Notes: a model not told the origin generated them from the letters alone. 64,000 bases of DNA from Bacillus massiliglaciei (GCF_900098925.1 NZ_LT622357.1:325473-389472); one strand, 5' to 3'. Positions 49,137 to 58,778 are shown, counted from the stretch's first letter. Numbers and translations: made by a program.

Positions 49137-50338
49137 ACTGTCACCTTCTTGTCGTTGACAATACTGCTCACTTTCGTAGGCAGTCCCCAAAGCTTGATAA
49201 ATCCAACGGCTGCATCATGGTCAAATTCATCGTCTTTGGTATATGTCGCCAGTTTTTCATCGTAAAGTGAGTATTCAGATTTACGTCCTTCGACAATGGC
49301 ATGGCCTTTGAAAAGCTTCACACGGACAGTTCCCGTTACATTCGTCTGAGTTTCCTTCAAGAAAGCAGCCAGCGCTTTTTGAAGCGGAGAAAACCAGAGT
49401 CCTTCATAAATCAGTTCTGTTATTTTCTTTTCAATCAGCGGTTTAAAATGGGCGACTTCTTTTACTAATGTGATATCTTCCAATTCCTTATGCGCTTTGA
49501 TCAATGTCATTGCTCCGGGCGCTTCATACACTTCACGGGATTTAATGCCGACAAGACGGTTTTCAACATGGTCAATACGGCCGACTCCGTGTCTACCGGC
49601 AATTTCATTTAATTCAAGAATTAAGTCAGCTAATTTAAGCTTCTTGCCATTCAAAGCTACCGGAACTCCTTGCTCAAAATCGATTTGAATGGTATCCGGA
49701 GTATTCGGTGTTTCCTCCAAAGCTGCCGTTAAATCATATGCTTCTTCGGGAGGAGCTGCCCACGGATCTTCCAGGATTCCGCATTCATTGCTTCTTCCCC
49801 AAAGGTTTTGGTCAATGGAGTATGGGCTGCCCAAGCCGATTGGAACCGGGATGCCATTCTTTGCAGCATATTCAATTTCTTCTTCACGAGACCATTGCCA
49901 GTCACGGACAGGTGCGACAACTTCCAATTTAGGGTCAAGTGCCTGAATCGAAACCTCAAAGCGCACCTGATCGTTCCCTTTTCCTGTACAGCCATGTGCT
50001 ACTGCCACGGCTCCTTCTTCATGGGCAACTTCGACAAGCTTCTTAGCGATCAATGGACGTGAAAGCGCTGAAATCAAAGGATATTTCCCTTCATATAGCG
50101 TGTGTGCCTGAAGGGCAGCCAATGCAAATTCATCTGCAAACTCATCCTTTGCATCAATCACATAAGAACTGATTGCTCCGACATTGATGGCCTTTTCTTT
50201 AATAAAATCCAGATCTTTTCCTTCTCCTACATCCAGGCAGCACGCCACTACATCATACCCTTTTTCTTGAAGCCATTTAATTGCTACGGAAGTATCAAGA
50301 CCTCCGGAATATGCTAAAACTATCTTTTTATTTGCCAT
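49133..50338 (-). CDS. argG: Argininosuccinate synthase
   Basis: The 401-residue enzyme has the N-type ATP pyrophosphatase P-loop ([16 protein letters not shown]), the [16 protein letters not shown] motif and [14 protein letters not shown]. It joins citrulline and aspartate. ATG follows GAAGGGGACGATACGA. It is first in argG-argH. Two ARG-box-like sites upstream imply control by the arginine repressor (AhrC/ArgR). Confidence 0.98.
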   Translation of the reverse strand: MANKKIVLAYSGGLDTSVAIKWLQEKGYDVVACCLDVGEGKDLDFIKEKAINVGAISSYVIDAKDEFADEFALAALQAHTLYEGKYPLISALSRPLIAKKLVEVAHEEGAVAVAHGCTGKGNDQVRFEVSIQALDPKLEVVAPVRDWQWSREEEIEYAAKNGIPVPIGLGSPYSIDQNLWGRSNECGILEDPWAAPPEEAYDLTAALEETPNTPDTIQIDFEQGVPVALNGKKLKLADLILELNEIAGRHGVGRIDHVENRLVGIKSREVYEAPGAMTLIKAHKELEDITLVKEVAHFKPLIEKKITELIYEGLWFSPLQKALAAFLKETQTNVTGTVRVKLFKGHAIVEGRKSEYSLYDEKLATYTKDDEFDHDAAVGFIKLWGLPTKVSSIVNDKKVTV

Positions 50339-50355
50339 TCGTATCGTCCCCTTCG

Positions 50356-50393
50356 CTTGAATAAAAATTCATATTAAGTTATTTTTATTCATT
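50356..50393. promoter_or_regulatory. Tandem ARG boxes upstream of argG
   Basis: CTTGAATAAAAATTCATA (50356-50373) is close to the ArgR/AhrC consensus CATGAATAAAAATTCAAG. A second, AAGTTATTTTTATTCATT (50376-50393), matches in the opposite orientation. They lie 18-55 bases upstream of argG, downstream of a possible promoter (TTGCAA, 17 bases, TAAAGT on the minus strand). Arginine-dependent repression is inferred. Confidence 0.7.
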
Positions 50394-50526
50394 ATCTGAT
50401 TAGAACTTTATCAGCTTTTACTCATTATTGCAAGCCATTTTTCTATGAAAATGGAATTATTGTGATAATTTCTATAAATAGATTCACAGAGCTGAATATA
50501 GTAGACTGGATGAGTGGAGAGTAACC

Positions 50527-50587
50527 GCATAGTACGGACCGAATCCTTAGAGTTCCGACGCTTCCGGTCCCTGCTCTTATTCTATGC
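50527..50587. other. Nested inverted repeats, possible structured RNA
   Basis: GCATAG (50527-50532) pairs with CTATGC (50582-50587), and inside it GGACCG (50536-50541) pairs with CGGTCC (50565-50570). The nested stems lie in an otherwise gene-free gap of about 300 bases, upstream of the 104-residue gene. No known RNA family is recognised. Confidence 0.35.
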
Positions 50588-50647
50588 AGGAGTCCAAAAT
50601 CAGACTGTCGTTTACAAGCCTATACATTTTTTTGCGGAGGGATATTG

Positions 50648-50962
50648 ATGGATCGCTTTTTTACATTCGACGCCAGGCTGGGCATACAGATCCCTTCAAA
50701 CAACCTGGATTGGGATGCCTGCACCTCTAAAACACAGCAGCGCATCCTGCTTCATTGGGAAAGCATTCGCGGATACATTCCTGACCGTATCAAAGAGATT
50801 GAAGGAATCATTAATCACAAACAAGACGCTTTAAATGAGGAAAGCGACTTTGAGAAATCATGTCAGCTTAACAGCGATATCTCTGAACTCGCTTCAGCTA
50901 TTAATGATTTGTGGATTTGGTACCGAACCAGCCAGAATATGAATGAAAAAGTGCATAATTAA
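50648..50962 (+). CDS. Conserved-looking small protein of unknown function (104 residues)
   Basis: The ATG at 50648 lies 7-8 bases after GCGGAGGGA. The protein is soluble, with the start MDRFFTFDARLGIQIP, then mostly helical, acidic sequence (IPDRIKEIEGIINHKQDALN) and a Trp-rich end (AINDLWIWYRTSQN). It has no membrane segment or Cys pair. It lies alone between argG and moaB and ends at a bidirectional terminator. I do not recognise the family. Confidence 0.75.
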   Translation: MDRFFTFDARLGIQIPSNNLDWDACTSKTQQRILLHWESIRGYIPDRIKEIEGIINHKQDALNEESDFEKSCQLNSDISELASAINDLWIWYRTSQNMNEKVHN

Positions 50963-51002
50963 CGGATGTAAGCCTTTTTTATGCAGAAAAGAGACTAAGA
51001 CA

Positions 51003-51044
51003 AAAAAACATCCAACTTCTCATAGAGAAAATTGGATGTTTTTG
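51003..51044. terminator. Bidirectional terminator before moaB
   Basis: ACATCCAACTTCTC pairs with GAGAAAATTGGATGT around ATA; T-runs occur on both strands. It ends the plus-strand 104-residue gene and can also stop the minus-strand ecsC-moaB transcript. Confidence 0.85.
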
Positions 51045-51122
51045 CTTATACTGCACTTTTAGTTCTAAACCCTTTACAGGGGCCCTTCCCGTTCATTTCC
51101 GCGCCAGTTCTGATTGGAGTTA

Positions 51123-51632
51123 TTAATCTTTTTGAAGCTCTTTGGCAACATGCCTCAATTCCGGTAGAATCAATTTATTCATGCCAAGACGGACTGCTCC
51201 TGTAGAACCCGGCAGCGAGAATACCGCCTTATCCGCCACAACTCCTGCCAGTGCACGGGACATGATGGCCGCTGAACCGATGTCTTCCTGGTAGCTGAGC
51301 ATCCTGAAAAGTTCGCCAAAACCAGGGATTTCTTTGTGAAGCATCGGCTGGATCGTTTCAATCGTTACATCCCGTTTGGCAATGCCCGTTCCGCCATTAA
51401 GGAGAATGATGCTTATTTCACTGTTTCTGCATCCATTCAGCACAGCCTGACCAATTTCATCTTTGTCGTCTTTAACGATTTCATACTCCGCGATCTTATG
51501 TCCCTCTGACTCCAGCAGCTCTATTATCAGCTTTCCGCTTTTATCCGTTTCCTTATTGCGTGTATCACTGACGGTAATGACTTTGCAAGAGACAGCTGAC
51601 AGACCGCCCTTTTTATGTTCAAATACACTCAT
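51123..51632 (-). CDS. moaB: Molybdenum cofactor biosynthesis protein B
   Basis: The 169-residue protein has the MoaB/Mog fold motifs VSDTRNKETDKSGK, LLNGGTGIAKRDVT and ALPGSTGAVRLGMNK-like sequence (FSLPGSTGAVRLGM). It is thought to adenylylate molybdopterin or assist that step. The ATG overlaps the stop of the upstream EcsC-family gene by four bases, so the two are coupled; the reason for pairing is unclear. Confidence 0.95.
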   Translation of the reverse strand: MSVFEHKKGGLSAVSCKVITVSDTRNKETDKSGKLIIELLESEGHKIAEYEIVKDDKDEIGQAVLNGCRNSEISIILLNGGTGIAKRDVTIETIQPMLHKEIPGFGELFRMLSYQEDIGSAAIMSRALAGVVADKAVFSLPGSTGAVRLGMNKLILPELRHVAKELQKD

Positions 51633-52471
51633 CTTCTATCATCCTGCTTCTCTTTTAAGTATCGGTATTGATAAAATTTTAAAGCATACTCGCTTACCTG
51701 CCGGGTCATTTGGTAATTAGCCGCAGCGCCAATCCCCATGCTCAGTAAAGGAATCCCTTGAAACAATTTCTTTCGGAACAACATGATAGCTGCCCCTTTT
51801 AAGACCTGCTTCAGCGGCTGTTCCATCCACGCCGAGTTAATCAATTCCTCATGGCCTGTATAAAAATAGTCATCTTCTATGTTTTCGATTTCTCCGCGCA
51901 GTTCCTCCCAGGCATCCGCCTGAAACTTCTTCGGCATGGTGCCTCCGCGGAAAACTTTGAGAGCAAGCATCATCTCAAATGGAGTATTTGCCTCATATCC
52001 ATAGGCCATGGCAATCAATTGAACAGTGCGCACATTAATAAGCGTCATTGCAGGAATATCGCTGCCAAGAAGAAGCACACCTCCTGTACCGCTGATTCCT
52101 CCCTGTGCAAAGGAATACAGCCGGTGTTTCGCCACTTGTTGTTCTGCTATGTAATTCAGATGATCAATTTTCAGCTCTTTTAAATCGCTTACCGTTTCAA
52201 TATTTTCATCGAATACCCTTGCAGCACCCAGGATCCGTTCTTTGGCATCTTGCTGAATTTGGGAACTTTGCACAATGGCATGCAAATGGAAAAGCCAAGT
52301 ATCCAGCTGAGAAAAAAATTGATTCCTGGCCGTTTCAGGCAGGAGCGAAAATGCATCTTCCAGCCATTTCTCGTACAAAATAGAAAAATCAGTAGGCTCA
52401 TATTGATAAAGTTTTTCTTCCCACTCACCAATTTCATTCCGGATTTGTATTTCCCGATCCGTTAACTCCAC
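51629..52471 (-). CDS. EcsC family protein (GTG start)
   Basis: The 280-residue protein matches the EcsC domain: QGGISGTGGVLLLGSDIPA, then TLINVRTVQLIAMAYGY and a C-terminal amphipathic region (AAIMLFRKKLFQGIPLLSMG). EcsC-like proteins are membrane-associated; function is unknown. GTG follows AAGGAGGAGCATAAC. It is translationally coupled to moaB by a four-base overlap and lies 31 bases after ackA, so it may be in the ackA transcript. Confidence 0.85.
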   Translation of the reverse strand: MELTDREIQIRNEIGEWEEKLYQYEPTDFSILYEKWLEDAFSLLPETARNQFFSQLDTWLFHLHAIVQSSQIQQDAKERILGAARVFDENIETVSDLKELKIDHLNYIAEQQVAKHRLYSFAQGGISGTGGVLLLGSDIPAMTLINVRTVQLIAMAYGYEANTPFEMMLALKVFRGGTMPKKFQADAWEELRGEIENIEDDYFYTGHEELINSAWMEQPLKQVLKGAAIMLFRKKLFQGIPLLSMGIGAAANYQMTRQVSEYALKFYQYRYLKEKQDDRR

Positions 52472-52501
52472 GTTATGCTCCTCCTTTTCGATTAGCGAGA
52501 T

Positions 52502-53752
52502 TTACAGTATACCCTGTTTTCCAGCCTCCATAACCCCCTGCTCAGCAGGATCCCGGGAGACTTTCTGAATCGCCACCCTCATCGTATCTCTGGCAATCAT
52601 CACTTCCTCATTCGTAGGAATGACCATGACTTTAACTGGTGAACCAGGCTTACTAATAAAAGCTTCCTCATTTTGTCTATGATTCAGTCCCTTATCCAAA
52701 TATATACCCAAGAACTCCAGATTCTCCAGAATATGTGCCCGGATCAAGTCACTATTCTCTCCAACTCCTGCTGTAAAGATGATTCCGTCTACACCGCCCA
52801 TTTTGGCTGCATAGGCACCTATGTAATGATGAATCCTGTCAGCGAATACTTGTATCGCCAGCTTCGCACGCGTATTCCCTTGACCGGCATCTTCCATAAT
52901 ATCTCTCAAATCACTCGAGAAGCCGGACAGGGCAAGCAGGCCGCTCTCTTTATTCAGTATATCGAGCACCTCATCGGCTGTTTTGCCGGTCTTCTCCATG
53001 ATATATGGAATCAAAGCCGGATCAATATTCCCTGAGCGCGTTCCCATTGTTACACCGGCTAGCGGTGTAAAACCCATGGAAGTATCAATCGATTTTCCCT
53101 CATGGATAGCCGTTATACTCACTCCGCTGCCCAAATGGCAGGAAATCAGGCGCAATTGCCTGAGAGGCCGGCCAATCATCTCTGCTGCGCGCAAGGAAAC
53201 ATATTTGTGAGAAGTTCCATGAAACCCATATTTTCTAATCTTATATTTTTGATAAAATTCATATGGCAGACTGTATAAATATGTACTGGTGTCCATTGTC
53301 TGATGAAAAGCTGTATCAAATACAGCAACAGCCGGTGTTTCACCAAGAATACTTTGAAATGCTTTAATACCGGTTAAATTGGCCGGATTATGCAAAGGGG
53401 CTAATTCCGAAAGCCTGTCAATTTGTCTGATTACTTCTCCATTAATCAAGACTGAATCAGCAAATACTTCTCCGCCGTGAACAACTCGGTGTCCGATTCC
53501 GTTAATTTCTGCATATGAGCTGATAATCTTCCATTCCAGCAATTTTTCCAATAATATAGAAACCGCGGTTTCGTGATTGGGAATCTCTACTGTTTCAGAA
53601 ACCTTTTCTCCCTTGACAGAGATGGTGAAAACGGATTCCTTCAATCCAATCCTTTCAACGATTCCTTTGGTGATCACCTCTTCTCCCGGCATTTCGAACA
53701 GCTGGAACTTCAATGATGAACTGCCGGCATTGATCGCCATGATTTTAAACAT
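52502..53752 (-). CDS. ackA: Acetate kinase
   Basis: The 416-residue kinase has the acetokinase signatures [17 protein letters not shown] and [14 protein letters not shown], with [11 protein letters not shown] and [13 protein letters not shown]. It converts acetyl-phosphate and ADP to acetate and ATP in overflow metabolism. The ATG at 53752 follows AAAGGAGTACTCAG. The C-terminus is about 18 residues longer than usual ([18 protein letters not shown]). The ytxK terminator lies upstream, so it has its own promoter, which I could not place. Confidence 0.97.
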   Translation of the reverse strand: MFKIMAINAGSSSLKFQLFEMPGEEVITKGIVERIGLKESVFTISVKGEKVSETVEIPNHETAVSILLEKLLEWKIISSYAEINGIGHRVVHGGEVFADSVLINGEVIRQIDRLSELAPLHNPANLTGIKAFQSILGETPAVAVFDTAFHQTMDTSTYLYSLPYEFYQKYKIRKYGFHGTSHKYVSLRAAEMIGRPLRQLRLISCHLGSGVSITAIHEGKSIDTSMGFTPLAGVTMGTRSGNIDPALIPYIMEKTGKTADEVLDILNKESGLLALSGFSSDLRDIMEDAGQGNTRAKLAIQVFADRIHHYIGAYAAKMGGVDGIIFTAGVGENSDLIRAHILENLEFLGIYLDKGLNHRQNEEAFISKPGSPVKVMVIPTNEEVMIARDTMRVAIQKVSRDPAEQGVMEAGKQGIL

Positions 53753-53831
53753 CTGAGTACTCCTTTTTTCATTTCTTGACAGGCGGCTGCTTCTGGAAGA
53801 CTGTCGCTCCCGTCTCTCTGTCATTTTGCAG

Positions 53832-53860
53832 AAAAAGCTAATGCAAACAAGCATTAGCTT
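53832..53860 (-). terminator. Intrinsic terminator of ytxK
   Basis: AAGCTAATGC pairs with GCATTAGCTT around TTGTTT, followed by TTTTCTG on the minus strand. It separates ytxK from ackA. Confidence 0.85.
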
Positions 53861-53874
53861 CTATTCCTTAGTCC

Positions 53875-54867
53875 TTAGTATTTTTCCTCTTTAAACCAAT
53901 CATCCATCTGCTGCATCACATTTCTTGTTGCGTCCAAATCAGATAATTTAGGAAGCTGTGCGAGCAATGCTTTTTTCGGAGCAGTGATGCCTTCTTTTTT
54001 CTTCTGAAGGATCAAAATGCTCTTTGCAGCCGATTCGCTTTTAAACATCGAAAGCGGAAGCTGTACCATCCCTTGTATATGGGTATGCTCCTTAATAAAT
54101 TGATTTAGCTTCGGCGCTTCTTCCGACAGGAATAAATTATTCGGAACGATAAAGAACAAATAGCCGCCTTCCTTTGTATGCCTTACACTTTGTTCAATGA
54201 ACAGGTGGTGTGCATAGGAATGCCCTTCATCCGCCTTGAGCTTGTAATCAGCCGCTCTAATATCATCCGGATAATAGCCGACTGGAAGATCGCTGATCAC
54301 TACATCAGAAGGATCGATAAAAAGCGGCTCCAGACTGTCTTGGTTGAAAAATTCCACCGGATGTTCCTGCAGATTTGCCCCTGAATAGGCAAGGCTGATC
54401 AACGTTTCATCCACCTCTACCCCAAATGAGGCGATATGCTTATCCGTTAACTGATTCAGAACTGTATAAAGCAGGTTCCCTGTTCCAACTGCCGGATCAA
54501 GCATGGTGAATTCTTTCATTCCTTTTGTAAACTTTCCGATTAAATAGCTGACAAACATTCCGACAGCGTCCGGTGTCATCTGATGATTGGGCTGCACATT
54601 TTCCTTCATCCCTTTTAAGATCGCCAGCTGATAGGCTTTTCGGATATGTTCTTTATCAAATTTCCCCACCGAAAAAGCAGTATAATGTTTCTTCAGCCGT
54701 TTCAATGAAACATCGCTGATTTTATCCTGCAATATTTTTCCTTGGAAAAAGTTCTCTCCTGTTTCTCCTAAAGCGTCCAAATAAGTGCAGTTTAATTCTT
54801 CCTGCAAAATGGTAGCTGTTTCATTAAATTCATGAAATAATTCTTCAACTGGGGTTAATGATTTCAA
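53875..54867 (-). CDS. ytxK: Class I SAM-dependent methyltransferase YtxK (TTG start)
   Basis: The 330-residue protein has a helical N-terminal region (about 1-100) and an adenine methyltransferase-like domain with the SAM motif LDPAVGTGNLLYTVLNQL and a degenerate catalytic motif SDLPVGYYP in place of NPPY. It resembles HsdM-type proteins but stands alone, without restriction or specificity genes. It matches YtxK, always near ackA and tpx in Bacillus. Substrate unknown. The TTG start follows AGGAGGAATAAACTA. Confidence 0.9.
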   Translation of the reverse strand: MKSLTPVEELFHEFNETATILQEELNCTYLDALGETGENFFQGKILQDKISDVSLKRLKKHYTAFSVGKFDKEHIRKAYQLAILKGMKENVQPNHQMTPDAVGMFVSYLIGKFTKGMKEFTMLDPAVGTGNLLYTVLNQLTDKHIASFGVEVDETLISLAYSGANLQEHPVEFFNQDSLEPLFIDPSDVVISDLPVGYYPDDIRAADYKLKADEGHSYAHHLFIEQSVRHTKEGGYLFFIVPNNLFLSEEAPKLNQFIKEHTHIQGMVQLPLSMFKSESAAKSILILQKKKEGITAPKKALLAQLPKLSDLDATRNVMQQMDDWFKEEKY

Positions 54868-54962
54868 TAGTTTATTCCTCCTGTGTATTCCTTACCCTAT
54901 TTTATATATATACAGATGCAGATACAAGCAGGAGATTTCAGATCTTGACTGCTGATCTTTAG

Positions 54963-54992
54963 AAAAAAACAGGCCGGAACATCGTCCGGCCC
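54963..54992 (-). terminator. Intrinsic terminator of tpx
   Basis: GGGCCGGAC and GTTCCGGCC form the stem, followed by TGTTTTTTTC on the minus strand, 15 bases after tpx. Confidence 0.88.
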
Positions 54993-55006
54993 GCTGGCTC
55001 ATCATT

Positions 55007-55507
55007 TTACTTCGCTGCTTTCGCCGCAGCCAATGCTGCTTCGTAATCCGGATGAGTCGTACCTTCCGGAACATACTCCGCATAAGTAACGATATCATTG
55101 CTGTCGATTACAAATACAGAACGGGCAAGAAGGCGCAATTCTTTCATTAATACTCCGTAAGCTTCCCCAAAAGAAAGGTCGCGGTGATCCGAAAGAACCT
55201 GAACATTTTCAAGACCGCTGGCTGCACACCAACGCTTCTGAGCAAACGGCAGGTCATTAGAGATGGTAAGCACTGTCACACCTTCAATTTTCCCTGCTTC
55301 TTCATTAAATTTGCGTGTCTGTGCATCACATACACCAGTATCGATGGATGGAACCACACTAATAATACGGACGGAACCTTTCGTATCAGAAAGAGTTACG
55401 GGTGACAGGTCGTTAGCAAGGACGGTAAAATCAGGCGCCTTTTCCCCCACCTTTACTTCTGTTCCGACAAGTGTAACCGGTTCATTCTTAAATGTTACTG
55501 AAGCCAT
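55007..55507 (-). CDS. tpx: Thiol peroxidase Tpx
   Basis: The 166-residue atypical 2-Cys peroxiredoxin has the peroxidatic Cys in [18 protein letters not shown] (about residue 60) and the resolving Cys in [12 protein letters not shown] (about 94). It reduces peroxides using thioredoxin. ATG follows AAGGAGGAATTTATTA. It has its own terminator and lies upstream of ytxK. Confidence 0.97.
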   Translation of the reverse strand: MASVTFKNEPVTLVGTEVKVGEKAPDFTVLANDLSPVTLSDTKGSVRIISVVPSIDTGVCDAQTRKFNEEAGKIEGVTVLTISNDLPFAQKRWCAASGLENVQVLSDHRDLSFGEAYGVLMKELRLLARSVFVIDSNDIVTYAEYVPEGTTHPDYEAALAAAKAAK

Positions 55508-55739
55508 TAATAAATTCCTCCTTTATCTTCCTTTATGTACAAGATTAATCATATGGGTTTTTCTCTTTTTTTGCAATCAATCACCATGCAGAATCAGACA
55601 GTTCAAGCCTGTTTAAGAAAAAGGGGATGTTTTACTGCGCTGGGCTCTCTCCTCAAGGAATCTTTCATGAAGGTTCATGGGACTGAATGGAAATCTGACA
55701 GGGGCCATTCATGAGACGGATAGGTGGCCGGACATATTT

Positions 55740-55761
55740 AAACCCGGCATGATGCCGGGTT
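55740..55761 (-). terminator. Possible terminator at the end of ytfJ
   Basis: AACCCGGCAT and ATGCCGGGTT form a perfect 10-bp palindromic stem overlapping the ytfJ stop codon, followed by TAAATAT on the minus strand. The T-tract is weak. Confidence 0.6.
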
Positions 55762-56221
55762 ATAAGCCGATTTCAGGCTTTGGAGATGGCTTCGAAGAAT
55801 CTGGAGAGGAGCCGGACTCTTTTTCACTGCCCCCCATACTGGACATGATCGACTGAATCTTTTCAATTGCCTGCGGTGCCATATCCATTAACTTATCTAA
55901 TAAATGAGTGCCTTCATCAAGATGCACCATTTTCACTCCATGGGAACCGACAATAAGAAAAGCAATTGGGGTAATGGAAACACCTCCGCCGCTTCCGCCG
56001 CCGAACGGCTGTTTCTTTTGTCCGCCGCCTTCCTGTTTCTGATTATCCAGGATAAATTCACTTCCGCCTGCCGCGAAACCGAAACCTACTTTAGAAACGG
56101 TTATGATCACACTGCCATCAGGTGTTTCTACCGGATCCCCGATGATTGTATTCACATCCACCATTTCTTTAATGTTTTCCATAGCTGTTGTCATCAAGCC
56201 CTCGATAGGATGATCTGACAT
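55760..56221 (-). CDS. ytfJ: GerW family sporulation protein YtfJ
   Basis: The 153-residue protein has the GerW/YtfJ domain with VDVNTIIGDPVETPDGSVII and a Gly-rich middle (FGGGSGGGVSITPIAF), ending in a low-complexity Ser/Pro tail. GerW proteins are needed for certain germination responses. Two tandem ATGs follow GGAGGAGTA; 56221 has better spacing. It follows ytfI by 15 bases. Confidence 0.93.
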   Translation of the reverse strand: MSDHPIEGLMTTAMENIKEMVDVNTIIGDPVETPDGSVIITVSKVGFGFAAGGSEFILDNQKQEGGGQKKQPFGGGSGGGVSITPIAFLIVGSHGVKMVHLDEGTHLLDKLMDMAPQAIEKIQSIMSSMGGSEKESGSSPDSSKPSPKPEIGL

Positions 56222-56236
56222 CATTACTCCTCCACT

Positions 56237-56911
56237 CTACATTGATTGATTATTGGAATCGTTCATTCCCGCAAATAATCTGGATTTCAGCATTTCCTTT
56301 GAACCTTTCCAATAGCGAAACCACTTAATTCCTGTCAGGATAGCTTGCCCCAGACGAAACTGCAATATGCACGAAAAAGAGGTCATCAGCTGTCTTCTCT
56401 GAAAATCAGGCTGAACAGAGAACTGGGGAGCGATCTGGAAACTCAAGTAGGTGCTCAGCAAAGAAACAAGAAAGGATTTGAGTGTCAGAAAAATACCAAG
56501 GGCTGTCCCTGTATGAGCAGCATTGCCTGTGCCGATCAGACTGTGCCATCGAAACTTTTGGACCCTGACCGTCCGCATGAATTTCTTTAGAATCCGATGG
56601 AACTGAATCGTATGATCGGTCAGAGTCTTGAGATCTTCCAGGATTTCTTTTACATCTTGCGGACGAATCCGGATCACCTTGTCTTTTTTTCTCTGTCCCT
56701 TTTCCTGTTTAATGACTAGATCGGCTGAATCCCATTCCAAAACAGGGATATGAACCGTATATCGCAATAAACCATACCATGCTGAAAATCGAACAGTGGT
56801 ATCACTCTTATTCACATCAGCCTGGTAATGAATAAATATCTTTACTTTCGTGAATATCAAAAGGAATCCCAAGAGAATTATAAGGCCAATAGCGAGAATG
56901 AGCCACTCCAT
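56237..56911 (-). CDS. ytfI: DUF2953 protein YtfI
   Basis: The 224-residue protein has an N-terminal membrane helix (about 2-20) and the DUF2953 region with YQADVNKSDTTVRFSAWYGL and a C-terminal basic stretch. Function is unknown; it is paired with ytfJ in Bacillaceae and likely sporulation-linked. The ATG at 56911 follows AAAGGGAGTGAACGA; 13 upstream codons are excluded. Confidence 0.88.
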   Translation of the reverse strand: MEWLILAIGLIILLGFLLIFTKVKIFIHYQADVNKSDTTVRFSAWYGLLRYTVHIPVLEWDSADLVIKQEKGQRKKDKVIRIRPQDVKEILEDLKTLTDHTIQFHRILKKFMRTVRVQKFRWHSLIGTGNAAHTGTALGIFLTLKSFLVSLLSTYLSFQIAPQFSVQPDFQRRQLMTSFSCILQFRLGQAILTGIKWFRYWKGSKEMLKSRLFAGMNDSNNQSM

Positions 56912-57076
56912 TCGTTCACTCCCTTTCAGCTTCTCATTATCGGCCATCACGACTTAAAATAAACCTGCCGCCCTCGCACCGCCAATGGAATAGATATCAG
57001 CCGGAACTGCTCAGAATCTCGAGAAGCACTTGCCTCGTCATTTCACAAACCGCTTATTCGAATAGTGTGCAAACAA

Positions 57077-57105
57077 AAAGACGCCCGTAAACGGAACGCC
57101 TTTAT
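57077..57105 (-). terminator. Weak terminator of yteJ
   Basis: GGCGTTCCG and CGGGCGTC form an imperfect stem with G-U pairs, followed by TTTTTGTTTG on the minus strand, 20 bases past yteJ. Confidence 0.55.
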
Positions 57106-57126
57106 GCAGCCTCTCTCTAATTTAGG

Positions 57127-57762
57127 CTATCTTTTTTCAATTACCACTCTTGTATCCGCAAAAATATCATGAAGGGCCTGCTTTTTAGGCATGATCCCCG
57201 CGATTACATAGCCTGCCCATGTCCATTTGGAAATAAAACGGCCAACCAGTTCCCGAAACAAGATGGTCCCCCAAGACATTCCTTCTTTCCCGACTGCGAT
57301 AACCCTTAATCCAAAAATCATTTTACCAAGAGTCTGCCCAAAAAACTTCGTCATCAGGACAAAGTATAAGTAAAAGATTAAGCCGGCAAGGACGGTCTTT
57401 GGCGAAATCCAATAGTTATAGGAACTCAGATCCCAAAAATGAAACACTGGACGGACCAAAAAGCCATTAAGGCTAAAGATGACCACAAGATCTGCCAGAT
57501 AAGCCCAAAAGCGCAGCCAGAAACCTGCATATGGTGTTAAATCTGCCGGATTATCTTTTTGCTTCTCCAACACGGATCCTTGAGGCTGGGCCACCAGATT
57601 TTCAGCCTGAATCTCACTCTGTATAGGCTCACTGTTTTTTCCATCGTATGGAGTGCCAGCAGCTTCTTCTCCTTGCTTCTGTTCTTCGCTGAAAGGACTG
57701 ACTATCTTTTCTTCAGGTTCAGCTGTCACTCTCTCTTCTTTCGGTTCATTGCGTTCAGTCAT
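57127..57762 (-). CDS. yteJ: RDD family membrane protein YteJ
   Basis: The 211-residue protein has an acidic, low-complexity N-terminus (about 1-75) and an RDD domain with three membrane segments (AGFWLRFWAYLADLVVI; VLAGLIFYLYFVLMTKFFG; a third near the C-terminus). In B. subtilis yteJ is co-transcribed with sppA in the sigma-W regulon. ATG follows AGGGGGGAGAAGG, 11 bases after sppA. Confidence 0.88.
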   Translation of the reverse strand: MTERNEPKEERVTAEPEEKIVSPFSEEQKQGEEAAGTPYDGKNSEPIQSEIQAENLVAQPQGSVLEKQKDNPADLTPYAGFWLRFWAYLADLVVIFSLNGFLVRPVFHFWDLSSYNYWISPKTVLAGLIFYLYFVLMTKFFGQTLGKMIFGLRVIAVGKEGMSWGTILFRELVGRFISKWTWAGYVIAGIMPKKQALHDIFADTRVVIEKR

Positions 57763-57773
57763 CCTTCTCCCCC

Positions 57774-58778
57774 CTATTCCGCATATAAATACATTAGTCT
57801 AGGAGAATTTGAAGAAGTCAGCAGCTTATTCAGTACTGCTGTTTCTGCATCTTGACCGATGAATTTCTGTACACTCGCTGAAAATAGCGATCCGAAGCCA
57901 TATTCATCTGTATAGCGGATGACAGAAGCATCTTTCAGCTTTTGTTCTTTTTTCATGGCTGTAATTACATCATCCAGATTTCCAAATTCATCTACAAGAC
58001 CAACATCTTTTGCCTGTCTGCCATCATAGATTCTTCCATCCGCAATCTTCCTTACTTCCGATTCGGACATGCCTCTGCCATCCGCAATAATTTTCACAAA
58101 TTGGCTGTAGGAATTATCAATCATTTCCTGAAGAATGTCTCTTTCCTCATCCGTCATTTCACGGGTCGGACTCATGATGTCCTTATAAGGCCCGCTTTTG
58201 ATTGTTTCAAACTCTACCCCATACTTTTCAGCAAGCTTCTCATAATTGTATCCTTGCATAATGACACCGAGAGAGCCAGTCAAGGTTTCCGGGCTTGCGA
58301 AAATTTTTGTCGCAGGTGCAGATATATAATATCCGCCTGAAGCAGCCATAGACCCCATTGATATATAAACCGGTTTTTTCGCATTTCTTATATCTTTTAG
58401 TTTATTGTATATTTCAGCACTTTCGACTACACCGCCGCCCGGAGAGTTAACACGGAGGATAATTCCTTTGATATCATCATTCTCCAAAGCCATATCCAAT
58501 TTATCCATAAAGGCTTTATGATCATATGTACCGGCTGAAAACAGGCTTTCTGAATCTCCTGTATCCTGAATGGTCCCTTCCACGTCAAAGACCGCAATTG
58601 TATCGGTTAAGCTGTCTCCTTCTTCCATTACTTCTTCAAAATAAGGCTCCGAACCCACTATGTCCTCCAGCATACTTTCCGTGTCAGCAGTAAACAGCGT
58701 TGTTGCTATGCTGAAAACCGTTGATACTACTAATAAAACAGCAGCTATTCCTAATGCTGCCCAGCGTTTGCCATTCAA
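57774..58778 (-). CDS. sppA: Signal peptide peptidase SppA (TTG start)
   Basis: The 334-residue protease has an N-terminal membrane anchor (about 6-25) and the S49 peptidase domain. The catalytic Ser lies in SMGSMAASGGYYIS (about 147) and the Lys in KSGPYKDIMSPTR (about 199). It degrades leftover signal peptides in the membrane. The TTG start follows GGGGGAAGGATCA. It precedes yteJ in one operon. Confidence 0.95.
   Translation of the reverse strand: MNGKRWAALGIAAVLLVVSTVFSIATTLFTADTESMLEDIVGSEPYFEEVMEEGDSLTDTIAVFDVEGTIQDTGDSESLFSAGTYDHKAFMDKLDMALENDDIKGIILRVNSPGGGVVESAEIYNKLKDIRNAKKPVYISMGSMAASGGYYISAPATKIFASPETLTGSLGVIMQGYNYEKLAEKYGVEFETIKSGPYKDIMSPTREMTDEERDILQEMIDNSYSQFVKIIADGRGMSESEVRKIADGRIYDGRQAKDVGLVDEFGNLDDVITAMKKEQKLKDASVIRYTDEYGFGSLFSASVQKFIGQDAETAVLNKLLTSSNSPRLMYLYAE

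Noticed and set aside
53875..54867. ytxK as part of a restriction-modification system
   Set aside because: No restriction or specificity subunit is nearby and the catalytic motif is degenerate; the location matches the conserved Bacillus ackA-ytxK-tpx order.
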